Shown here: positions 10,081-21,077 of the stretch, piece by piece | Layout: each line of letters starts with the position of its first letter | Numbering within the stretch: the first letter of the stretch is position 1 | Origin: Crossaster papposus | Lineage: Eukaryota > Echinodermata > Asteroidea > Velatida > Solasteridae | Assembly: GCA_037893245.1 (NCBI GenBank) | Contig: JBAIAA010000117.1 | Coordinates: 248,001 to 312,000 of the forward strand | Length of the DNA: 64,000 bases | Direction of reading: 5' to 3' | Position numbers and translations under genes: made by a program | The notes under the pieces: generated by a model | Seen by the model: the letters and a program-made list of their open reading frames with translations, nothing else | Told to the model about the DNA's origin: nothing | The model's database searches: none

Positions 10081-11216
10081 GAGCCTAACAAACACTTTTC
10101 GGGTTTTGTTCACCATCAGCTATAGGCCTCAATGAGCCTAACAAACACTTTTCGGGTTTTTTCACCCTCAGAACACAAAATTGACTTCCAACACTCCCAA
10201 ATGGTCTATAGGCCTCAATGAGCCTAACAAACACTTTTCGGGTTTTCTTCACCGTCAAAACACGAAATGGACTTTCAACACTCCCAAATGGTCTATAGCG
10301 CTCAATAAGCCTAACAAACACTTTTCGGGTTTTTCCACCTTCAGAACACAAAATAGACTTCCAACGCTCACAAATGGTCTATAGGCCTCAATGAGCCTAA
10401 CAAACACTTTTCGGGTTTTTTCACCGTCAGAACACAAAATAGACTTCCAACGCTCCCAAATGGTCTATAGAGCTCATTTAGCCTAACAAACACTTTTCGG
10501 TTTTTTTCACCGCCAGAACACCAAATGGACATCCAACGCTCCCAAATGTTGTATAGTGCTCAATGAGCCTAACAAACACTTTTCGGGTTTTTTCACCGTC
10601 AGAACACAAAATAGACTTCCAACGCTCCTAAATGGTCTATAGAGCTCATTTAGCCTAACAAACACTTTTCGGGTTTTGTTCACCATCAGAACACGAAATG
10701 GACTTCCAACGCTCCCAAATGGTAGCGCTCAATGAGCCTAACAAACACTTTTCGGTTTTTTTCACCATCAGCTATAGGCCTCAATGAGCCTAACAAACAC
10801 TTTTCGGGTTTTTTCACCGTCAGAACACAAAATAGACTTCCAACGCTCCCAAATGGTCTATAGAGCTCATTTAGCCTAACAAACACTTTTCGTTTTTTTT
10901 CACCGCCAGAACACCAAATGGACATCCAACGCTCCCAAATGTTGTATAGTGCTCAATGAGCCTAACAAACACTTTTCGGGTTTTTTCACCGTCAGAACAC
11001 AAAATAGACTTCCAACGCTCCCAAATGGTCTATAGAGCTCATTTAGCCTAACAAACACTTTTCGGGTTTTGTTCACCATCAGAACACGAAATGGACTTCC
11101 AATACTCCCAAATGGTCGATAGCGCTCAATAAGCGTAACAAACACTTTTCGGTTTTTCTCACCGTCAGAACACCAAATGGACATCCAACGCTCCCAAATG
11201 TTCTATAGTGCTCAAT
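8941..11216. repeat. Duplicated block, copy 2 (offset 7713 bp)
   Basis: Second copy of 1228-3503, made of the T-type tail followed by a complete A unit. It forms the transition from the left mosaic to the orderly central domain. Confidence 0.85.
10081..11216. repeat. Reference HOR unit, type A, 1136 bp, 14 subunits
   Basis: Parsed base by base. Subunit starts (length): m1 10081 (53), m2 10134 (86), m3 10220 (87), m4 10307 (86), m5 10393 (86), m6 10479 (86), m7 10565 (86), m8 10651 (83), m9 10734 (52), m10 10786 (86), m11 10872 (86), m12 10958 (86), m13 11044 (87), m14 11131 (86). m1 and m9 lack 34 bp. m8 lacks ctat from ggtctatagcg. m5, m7, m10 and m12 are A-class (acaaaatagac, tail tatagagctcatt). 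m6 and m11 have accaaatggacatcc. m8 and m13 have acgaaatgg. m14 begins aagcgtaac. Other units in this annotation are described against this numbering. Confidence 0.95.
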
Positions 11217-12738
11217 GAGCCTAACAAACACTTTTCGGGTTTTGTTCACCATCAGCTATAGGCCTCAATGAGCCTAACAAACACTTTTCGGGTTTTTTCA
11301 CCGTCAGAACACAAAATTGACTTCCAACACTCCCAAATGGTCTATAGGCCTCAATGAGCCTAACAAACACTTTTCGGGTTTTCTTCACCGTCAAAACACG
11401 AAATGGACTTTCAACACTCCCAAATGGTCTATAGCGCTCAATAAACCTAACAAACACTTTTCGAGTTTTTCCACCTTCAGAACACAAAATAGACTTCCAA
11501 CGCTCCCAAATGGTCTATAGGCCTCAATGAGCCTAACAAACACTTTTCGGGTTTTTTCACCGTCAGAACACAAAATAGACTTCCAACGCTCCCAAATGGT
11601 CTATAGAGCTCATTTAGCCTAACAAACACTTTTCGGTTTTTTTCACCGCCAGAACACCAAATGGACATCCAACGCTCCCAAATGTTGTATAGTTCTCAAT
11701 GAGCCTAACAAACACTTTTCGGGTTTTTTTCACCGTCAGAACACAAAATAGACTTCCAAAGCTCCCAAATGGTCTATAGAGCTCATTTAGCCTAACAAAC
11801 ACTTTTCGGGTTTTGTTCACCATCAGAACACGAAATGGACTTCCAACGCTCCCAAATGGTCTATAGCGCTCAATGAGCCTAACAAACACTTTTTGGTTTT
11901 TTTCACCGTCAGAACACAAAATAGACTTCCAACGCTCCCAAATGGTCTATAGAGCTCATTTAGCCTAACAAACACTTTTCGGTTTTTTTCACCGCCAGAA
12001 CACCAAATGGACATCCAACGCTCCCAAATGTTGTATAGTGCTCAATGAGCCTAACAAACACTTTTCGGGTTTTTTCACCGTCAGAACACAAAATAGACTT
12101 CCAACGCTCCTAAATGGTCTATAGAGCTCATTTAGCCTAACAAACACTTTTCGGGTTTTGTTCACCATCAGAACACGAAATGGACTTCCAATACTCCCAA
12201 ATGGTCGATAGCGCTCAATAAGCGTAACAAACACTTTTCGGTTTTTCTCACCGTCAGAACACCAAATGGACTTCCAACGCTCCCAAATGGTCTATAGCGC
12301 TCATTTAGCCTAACAAACACTTTTCGGTTTTTTTTCACCGTCAGAACACCAAATGGACTTCCAACACTCCCAAACGGTCTATAGGCCTCAATGAGCCTAA
12401 CAAACACTTTTCAAGTTTTTTCACCGTCAGAACACAAAATAGACTTCCAACGCTCCCAAATGGTCTATAGAGCTCATTTAGCCTAACAAACCCTTTTCGG
12501 TTTTTTTTCACCATCAGAACACGAAATGGACTTCCAATACTCCCAAATGGTCTATAGAGCTCATTGAGCCTAACAAACACTTTTCGGTTTTTTTTCACCA
12601 TCAGAACACGAAATGGACTTCCAATACTCCCAAATGGTCGATAGCGCTCAATAAGCGTAACAAACACTTTTCGGTTTTTCTCACCGTCAGAACACCAAAT
12701 GGACATCCAACGCTCCCAAATGTTCTATAATGCTCAAT
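11217..12738. repeat. HOR unit, type D, 1522 bp, 18 subunits
   Basis: Opens with the 53-bp subunit and has no other shortened subunit. It is one base longer than the other D units because of an extra T near 11720. Typical D features are caaagctccc near 11758, cactttttgg near 11889, the ttttcaag monomer near 12413 and acaaaccctttt near 12486. The private change agttctcaat lies near 11692. Confidence 0.92.
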
Positions 12739-13872
12739 GAGCCTAACAAACACTTTTCGGGTTTTGTTCACCATCAGCTATAGGCCTCAATAAGCCTAAC
12801 AAACACTTTTCGGGTTTTTTCACCCTCAGAACACAAAATTGACTTCCAACACTCCCAAATGGTCTATAGGCCTCAATGAGCCTAACAAACACTTTTCGGG
12901 TTTTCTTCACCGTCAAAACACGAAATGGACTTTCAACACTCCCAAATGGTCTATAGCGCTCAATAAGCCTAACAAACACTTTTCGGGTTTTTCCACCTTC
13001 AGAACACAAAATAGACTTCCAACGCTCACAAATGGTCTATAGGCCTCAATGAGCCTAACAAACACTTTTCGGGTTTTTTCACCGTCAGAACACAAAATAG
13101 ACTTCCAACGCTCCCAAATGGTCTATAGAGCTCATTTAGCCTAACAAACACTTTTCGGTTTTTTACCGCCAGAACACCAAATGGACATCCAACGCTCCCA
13201 AATGTTGTATAGTGCTCAATGAGCCTAACAAACACTTTTCGGGTTTTTTCACCGTCAGAACACAAAATAGACTTCCAACGCTCCTAAATGGTCTATAGAG
13301 CTCATTTAGCCTAACAAACACTTTTCGGGTTTTGTTCACCATCAGAACACGAAATGGACTTCCAACGCTCCCAAATGGTAGCGCTCAATGAGCCTAACAA
13401 ACACTTTTCGGGTTTTTTCACCATCAGCTATAGGCCTCAATGAGCCTAACAAACACTTTTCGGGTTTTTTCACCGTCAGAACACAAAATAGACTTCCAAC
13501 GCTCTCAAATGGTCTATAGAGCTCATTTAGCCTAACAAACACTTTTCGGTTTTTTTCACCGCCAGAACACCAAATGGACATCCAACGCTCCCAAATATTG
13601 TATAGTGCTCAATGAGCCTAACAAACACTTTTCGGGTTTTTTCACCGTCAGAACACAAAATAGACTTCCAACGCTCCCAAATGGTCTATAGAGCTCATTT
13701 AGCCTAACAAACACTTTTCGGGTTTTGTTCACCATCAGAACACGAAATGGACTTCCAATACTCCCAAATGGTCGATAGCGCTCAATAAGCGTAACAAACA
13801 CTTTTCGGTTTTTCTCACCGTCAGAACACCAAATGGACATCCAACGCTCCCAAATGTTCTATAGTGCTCAAT
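12739..13872. repeat. HOR unit, type B, 1134 bp, 14 subunits
   Basis: A relative of type A with a two-base-shorter m6 (ggttttttaccgcc), an m2 starting aagcctaac, a ctctcaaatgg core in m10 and an aaatattgtatag tail in m11. It keeps the 83-bp m8 (near 13376) and the internal truncated m9. Confidence 0.92.
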
Positions 13873-15011
13873 GAGCCTAACAAACACTTTTCGGGTTTTG
13901 TTCACCATCAGCTATAGGCCTCAATGAGCCTAACAAACACTTTTCGGGTTTTTTCACCGTCAGAACACAAAATTGACTTCCAACACTCCCAAATGGTCTA
14001 TAGGCCTCAATGAGCCTAACAAACACTTTTCGGGTTTTCTTCACCGTCAAAACACGAAATGGACTTTCAACACTCCCAAATGGTCTATAGCGCTCAATAA
14101 GCCTAACAAACACTTTTCGAGTTTTTCCACCTTCAGAACACAAAATAGACTTCCAACGCTCCCAAATGGTCTATAGGCCTCAATGAGCCTAACAAACACT
14201 TTTCGGGTTTTTTCACCGTCAGAAAACAAAATAGACTTCCAACGCTCCCAAATGGTCTATAGAGCTCATTTAGCCTAACAAACACTTTTCGGTTTTTTTC
14301 ACCGCCAGAACACCAAATGGACATCCAACGCTCCCAAATGTTGTATAGTGCTCAATGAGCCTAACAAACACTTTTCGGGTTTTTTCATCGTCAGAACACA
14401 AAATAGACTTCCAACGCTCCCAAATGGTCTATAGAGCTCATTTAGCCTAACAAACACTTTTCGGTTTTTTTCACCGCCAGAACACCAAATGGACATCCAA
14501 CGCTCCCAAATGTTGTATAGTGCTCAATGAGCCTAACAAACACTTTTCGGGTTTTGTTCACCATCAGAACACGAAATCGACTTCCAATACTCCCAAATGG
14601 TCGATAGCGCTCAATAAGCGTAACAAACACTTTTCGGTTTTTCTCACCGTCAGAACACCAAATGGACATCCAACGCTCCCAAATGTTCTATAGTGCTCAA
14701 TGAGCCTAACAAACACTTTTCGGTTTTTTTCACCATCAGAACACGAAATGGACTTCCAACGCTCCCAAATGGTCTATAGCGCTCAATGAGCCTAACAAAC
14801 ACTTTTCGGTTTTTTTCACCATCAGCTATAGGCCTCAATGAGCCTAACAAACACTTTTCGGGTTTTTTCACCGTCAGAACACAAAATAGACTTCCAACGC
14901 TCCCAAATGGTCTATAGAGCTCATTTAGCCTAACAAACACTTTTCGGTTTTTTTCACCGCCAGAACACCAAATGGACATCCAACGCTCCCAAATGTTCTA
15001 TAATGCTCAAT
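13873..15011. repeat. HOR unit, type C, 1139 bp, 14 subunits
   Basis: Opening 53-bp subunit and a 52-bp subunit near 14820, but no 83-bp subunit. Diagnostic changes are agaaaac near 14221 (agaacac elsewhere) and catcgtcag near 14386. It carries acgaaatcgac at about 14571, shared only with the C unit at 17282. Confidence 0.92.
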
Positions 15012-16147
15012 GAGCCTAACAAACACTTTTCGGGTTTTGTTCACCATCAGCTATAGGCCTCAATGAGCCTAACAAACACTTTTCGGTTTTTTTCACCCTC
15101 AGAACACAAAATTGACTTCCAACACTCCCAAATGGTCTATAGGCCTCAATGAGCCTAACAAACACTTTTCGGGTTTTCTTCACCGTCAAAACACGAAATG
15201 GACTTTCAACACTCCCAAATGGTCTATAGCGCTCAATAAGCCTAACAAACACTTTTCTGGTTTTTCCACCTTCAGAACACAAAATAGACTTCCAACGCTC
15301 ACAAATGGTCTATAGGCCTCAATGAGCCTAACAAACACTTTTCGGGTTTTTTCACCGTCAGAACACAAAATAGACTTCCAACGCTCCCAAATGGTCTATA
15401 GAGCTCATTTAGCCTAACAAACACTTTTCGGTTTTTTTCACCGCCAGAACACCAAATGGACATCCAACGCTCCCAAATGTTGTATAGTGCTCAATGAGCC
15501 TAACAAACACTTTTCGGTTTTTTTCACCGTCAGAACACAAAATAGACTTCCAACGCTCCTAAATGGTCTATAGAGCTCATTTAGCCTAACAAACACTTTT
15601 CGGGTTTTGTTCACCATCAGAACACGAAATGGACTTCCAACGCTCCCAAATGGTAGCGCTCAATGAGCCTAACAAACACTTTTCGGTTTTTTTCACCATC
15701 AGCTATAGGCCTCAATGAGCCTAACAAACACTTTTCGGGTTTTTTCACCGTCAGAACACAAAATAGACTTCCAACGCTCCCAAATGGTCTATAGAGCTCA
15801 TTTAGCCTAACAAACACTTTTCGGTTTTTTTCACCGCCAGAACACCAAATGGACATCCAACGCTCCCAAATGTTGTATAGTGCTCAATGAGCCTAACAAA
15901 CACTTTTCGGGTTTTTTCACCGTCAGAACACAAAATAGACTTCCAACGCTCCCAAATGGTCTATAGAGCTCATTTAGCCTAACAAACACTTTTCGGGTTT
16001 TGTTCACCATCAGAACACGAAATGGACTTCCAATACTCCCAAATGGTCGATAGCGCTCAATAAGCGTAACAAACACTTTTCGGTTTTTCTCACCGTCAGA
16101 ACACCAAATGGACATCCAACGCTCCCAAATGTTCTATAATGCTCAAT
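15012..16147. repeat. HOR unit, type A, 1136 bp
   Basis: Same subunit order as the reference, 83-bp subunit near 15650. Carries the cttttctgg variant at 15258 in m4, shared with the A units at 18421 and 24266. Confidence 0.92.
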
Positions 16148-17281
16148 GAGCCTAACAAACACTTTTCGGGTTTTGTTCACCATCAGCTATAGGCCTCAAT
16201 AAGCCTAACAAACACTTTTCGGGTTTTTTCACCCTCAGAACACAAAATTGACTTCCAACACTCCCAAATGGTCTATAGGCCTCAATGAGCCTAACAAACA
16301 CTTTTCGGGTTTTCTTCACCGTCAAAACACGAAATGGACTTTCAACACTCCCAAATGGTCTATAGCGCTCAATAAGCCTAACAAACACTTTTCGGGTTTT
16401 TCCACCTTCAGAACACAAAATAGACTTCCAACGCTCACAAATGGTCTATAGGCCTCAATGAGCCTAACAAACACTTTTCGGGTTTTTTCACCGTCAGAAC
16501 ACAAAATAGACTTCCAACGCTCCCAAATGGTCTATAGAGCTCATTTAGCCTAACAAACACTTTTCGGTTTTTTACCGCCAGAACACCAAATGGACATCCA
16601 ACGCTCCCAAATGTTGTATAGTGCTCAATGAGCCTAACAAACACTTTTCGGGTTTTTTCACCGTCAGAACACAAAATAGACTTCCAACGCTCCTAAATGG
16701 TCTATAGAGCTCATTTAGCCTAACAAACACTTTTCGGGTTTTGTTCACCATCAGAACACGAAATGGACTTCCAACGCTCCCAAATGGTAGCGCTCAATGA
16801 GCCTAACAAACACTTTTCGGGTTTTTTCACCATCAGCTATAGGCCTCAATGAGCCTAACAAACACTTTTCGGGTTTTTTCACCGTCAGAACACAAAATAG
16901 ACTTCCAACGCTCTCAAATGGTCTATAGAGCTCATTTAGCCTAACAAACACTTTTCGTTTTTTTTCACCGCCAGAACACCAAATGGACATCCAACGCTCC
17001 CAAATATTGTATAGTGCTCAATGAGCCTAACAAACACTTTTCGGGTTTTTTCACCGTCAGAACACAAAATAGACTTCCAACGCTCCCAAATGGTCTATAG
17101 AGCTCATTTAGCCTAACAAACACTTTTCGGGTTTTGTTCACCATCAGAACACGAAATGGACTTCCAATACTCCCAAATGGTCGATAGCGCTCAATAAGCG
17201 TAACAAACACTTTTCGGTTTTTCTCACCGTCAGAACACCAAATGGACATCCAACGCTCCCAAATGTTCTATAGTGCTCAAT
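16148..17281. repeat. HOR unit, type B, 1134 bp
   Basis: Second B unit, 3409 bp after the first. Its m11 has the shorter cgttttttttcacc form near 16955, where the first B has cggtttttttcacc. Confidence 0.92.
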
Positions 17282-18420
17282 GAGCCTAACAAACACTTTT
17301 CGGGTTTTGTTCACCATCAGCTATAGGCCTCAATGAGCCTAACAAACACTTTCCGGGTTTTTTCACCGTCAGAACACAAAATTGACTTCCAACACTCCCA
17401 AATGGTCTATAGGCCTCAATGAGCCTAACAAACACTTTTCGGGTTTTCTTCACCGTCAAAACACGAAATGGACTTTCAACACTCCCAAATGGTCTATAGC
17501 GCTCAATAAGCCTAACAAACACTTTTCGAGTTTTTCCACCTTCAGAACACAAAATAGACTTCCAACGCTCCCAAATGGTCTATAGGCCTCAATGAGCCTA
17601 ACAAACACTTTTCGGGTTTTTTCACCGTCAGAAAACAAAATAGACTTCCAACGCTCCCAAATGGTCTATAGAGCTCATTTAGCCTAACAAACACTTTTCG
17701 GTTTTTTTCACCGCCAGAACACCAAATGGACATCCAACGCTCCCAAATGTTGTATAGTGCTCAATGAGCCTAACAAACACTTTTCGGGTTTTTTCATCGT
17801 CAGAACACAAAATAGACTTCCAACGCTCCCAAATGGTCTATAGAGCTCATTTAGCCTAACAAACACTTTTCGGTTTTTTTCACCGCCAGAACACCAAATG
17901 GACATCCAACGCTCCCAAATGTTGTATAGTGCTCAATGAGCCTAACAAACACTTTTCGGGTTTTGTTCACCATCAGAACACGAAATCGACTTCCAATACT
18001 CCCAAATGGTCGATAGCGCTCAATAAGCGTAACAAACACTTTTCGGTTTTTTTCACCGTCAGAACACCAAATGGACATCCAACGCTCCCAAATGTTCTAT
18101 AGTGCTCAATGAGCCTAACAAACACTTTTCGGTTTTTTTCACCATCAGAACACGAAATGGACTTCCAACGCTCCCAAATGGTCTATAGCGCTCAATGAGC
18201 CTAACAAACACTTTTCGGTTTTTTTCACCATCAGCTATAGGCCTCAATGAGCCTAACAAACACTTTTCGGGTTTTTTCACCGTCAGAACACAAAATAGAC
18301 TTCCAACGCTCCCAAATGGTCTATAGAGCTCATTTAGCCTAACAAACACTTTTCGGTTTTTTTCACCGCCAGAACACCAAATGGACATCCAACGCTCCCA
18401 AATGTTCTATAATGCTCAAT
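17282..18420. repeat. HOR unit, type C, 1139 bp
   Basis: Copy of the C unit at 13873, sharing acgaaatcgac (c at 17987), agaaaac and catcgtcag. Private ctttccggg near 17352. Confidence 0.92.
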
Positions 18421-19556
18421 GAGCCTAACAAACACTTTTCGGGTTTTGTTCACCATCAGCTATAGGCCTCAATGAGCCTAACAAACACTTTTCGGTTTTT
18501 TTCACCCTCAGAACACAAAATTGACTTCCAACACTCCCAAATGGTCTATAGGCCTCAATGAGCCTAACAAACACTTTTCGGGTTTTCTTCACCGTCAAAA
18601 CACGAAATGGACTTTCAACACTCCCAAATGGTCTATAGCGCTCAATAAGCCTAACAAACACTTTTCTGGTTTTTCCACCTTCAGAACACAAAATAGACTT
18701 CCAACGCTCACAAATGGTCTATAGGCCTCAATGAGCCTAACAAACACTTTTCGGGTTTTTTCACCGTCAGAACACAAAATAGACTTCCAACGCTCCCAAA
18801 TGGTCTATAGAGCTCATTTAGCCTAACAAACACTTTTCGGTTTTTTTCACCGCCAGAACACCAAATGGACATCCAACGCTCCCAAATGTTGTATAGTGCT
18901 CAATGAGCCTAACAAACACTTTTCGGTTTTTTTCACCGTCAGAACACAAAATAGACTTCCAACGCTCCTAAATGGTCTATAGAGCTCATTTAGCCTAACA
19001 AACACTTTTCGGGTTTTGTTCACCATCAGAACACGAAATGGACTTCCAACGCTCCCAAATGGTAGCGCTCAATGAGCCTAACAAACACTTTTCGGTTTTT
19101 TTCACCATCAGCTATAGGCCTCAATGAGCCTAACAAACACTTTTCGGGTTTTTTCACCGTCAGAACACAAAATAGACTTCCAACGCTCCCAAATGGTCTA
19201 TAGAGCTCATTTAGCCTAACAAACACTTTTCGGTTTTTTTCACCGCCAGAACACCAAATGGACATCCAACGCTCCCAAATGTTGTATAGTGCTCAATGAG
19301 CCTAACAAACACTTTTCGGGTTTTTTCACCGTCAGAACACAAAATAGACTTCCAACGCTCCCAAATGGTCTATAGAGCTCATTTAGCCTAACAAACACTT
19401 TTCGGGTTTTGTTCACCATCAGAACACGAAATGGACTTCCAATACTCCCAAATGGTCGATAGCGCTCAATAAGCGTAACAAACACTTTTCGGTTTTTCTC
19501 ACCGTCAGAACACCAAATGGACATCCAACGCTCCCAAATGTTCTATAGTGCTCAAT
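18421..19556. repeat. HOR unit, type A, 1136 bp
   Basis: It has the 83-bp subunit near 19062 and cttttctgg at 18667. It belongs to both the 3409-bp pair (as last unit of copy 2) and the 5845-bp pair (as first full unit of copy 1). This orders the two events: the mark existed before both. Confidence 0.92.
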
Positions 19557-21077
19557 GAGCCTAACAAACACTTTTCGGGTTTTGTTCACCATCAGCTATA
19601 GGCCTCAATGAGCCTAACAAACACTTTTCGGGTTTTTTCACCGTCAGAACACAAAATTGACTTCCAACACTCCCAAATGGTCTATAGGCCTCAATGAGCC
19701 TAACAAACACTTTTCGGGTTTTCTTCACCGTCAAAACACGAAATGGACTTTCAACACTCCCAAATGGTCTATAGCGCTCAATAAACCTAACAAACACTTT
19801 TCGAGTTTTTCCACCTTCAGAACACAAAATAGACTTCCAACGCTCCCAAATGGTCTATAGGCCTCAATGAGCCTAACAAACACTTTTCGGGTTTTTTCAC
19901 CGTCAGAACACAAAATAGACTTCCAACGCTCCCAAATGGTCTATAGAGCTCATTTAGCCTAACAAACACTTTTCGGTTTTTTTCACCGCCAGAACACCAA
20001 ATGGACATCCAACGCTCCCAAATGTTGTATAGTGCTCAATGAGCCTAACAAACACTTTTCGGGTTTTTTCACCGTCAGAACACAAAATAGACTTCCAAAG
20101 CTCCCAAATGGTCTATAGAGCTCATTTAGCCTAACAAACACTTTTCGGGTTTTGTTCACCATCAGAACACGAAATGGACTTCCAACGCTCCCAAATGGTC
20201 TATAGCGCTCAATGAGCCTAACAAACACTTTTTGGTTTTTTTCACCGTCAGAACACAAAATAGACTTCCAACGCTCCCAAATGGTCTATAGAGCTCATTT
20301 AGCCTAACAAACACTTTTCGGTTTTTTTCACCGCCAGAACACCAAATGGACATCCAACGCTCCCAAATGTTGTATAGTGCTCAATGAGCCTAACAAACAC
20401 TCTTCGGGTTTTTTCACCGTCAGAACACAAAATAGACTTCCAACGCTCCTAAATGGTCTATAGAGCTCATTTAGCCTAACAAACACTTTTCGGGTTTTGT
20501 TCACCATCAGAACACGAAATGGACTTCCAATACTCCCAAATGGTCGATAGCGCTCAATAAGCGTAACAAACACTTTTCGGTTTTTCTCACCGTCAGAACA
20601 CCAAATGGACTTCCAACGCTCCCAAATGGTCTATAGCGCTCATTTAGCCTAACAAACACTTTTCGGTTTTTTTTCACCGTCAGAACACCAAATGGACTTC
20701 CAACACTCCCAAACGGTCTATAGGCCTCAATGAGCCTAACAAACACTTTTCAAGTTTTTTCACCGTCAGAACACAAAATAGACTTCCAACGCTCCCAAAT
20801 GGTCTATAGAGCTCATTTAGCCTAACAAACCCTTTTCGGTTTTTTTTCACCATCAGAACACGAAATGGACTTCCAATACTCCCAAATGGTCTATAGAGCT
20901 CATTGAGCCTAACAAACACTTTTCGGTTTTTTTTCACCATCAGAACACGAAATGGACTTCCAATACTCCCAAATGGTCGATAGCGCTCAATAAGCGTAAC
21001 AAACACTTTTCGGTTTTTCTCACCGTCAGAACACCAAATGGACATCCAACGCTCCCAAATGTTCTATAATGCTCAAT
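19557..21077. repeat. HOR unit, type D, 1521 bp, 18 subunits (parsed)
   Basis: Subunit starts: 19557 (53), 19610, 19696, 19783, 19869, 19955, 20041, 20127, 20214, 20300, 20386, 20472, 20559, 20645, 20732, 20818, 20905, 20992. Eleven are 86 bp and six are 87 bp, and the lengths sum exactly. It lacks the 83-bp and second truncated subunits of A and adds monomers with aaacggtctatagg, ttttcaag and acaaaccctttt. Private actcttcggg near 20400. Confidence 0.93.

Larger units (their letters stand above)
12739..16147. repeat. Super-HOR B-C-A, copy 1 (3409-bp tandem period)
   Basis: One B, one C and one A unit (1134 + 1139 + 1136 bp). Followed directly by an equal-length second copy. Private marks at the exact 3409 offset are c at 14578 (acgaaatcgac; 17987 in copy 2) and t at 15258 (cttttctgg; 18667 in copy 2). 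Confidence 0.93.
16148..19556. repeat. Super-HOR B-C-A, copy 2 (3409-bp tandem period)
   Basis: Exact-length tandem copy of 12739-16147. Later private changes include ctttccggg near 17352 and cggtttttttcacc near 18045, where copy 1 has cggtttttctcacc. The copies are therefore very recent but not identical. Confidence 0.93.

Noticed and set aside
10393..10430. CENP-B-box-like motif around cttttcgggttttttcaccg
   Set aside because: The conserved TTCG and the downstream CGGG do not occur at the required spacing on either strand. Only a partial resemblance exists.
10393..10430. Telomere-like repeat in ttttcgggtttt or cctaac
   Set aside because: The motif occurs once per 86-bp monomer and never in direct tandem, so it is not a telomeric or interstitial telomeric tract.
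10451..10478. ctatag/tatagg as a TATA-type promoter
   Set aside because: The motif is in every monomer, with no transcript or gene downstream. A six-base match in an A/T-rich satellite has no weight.
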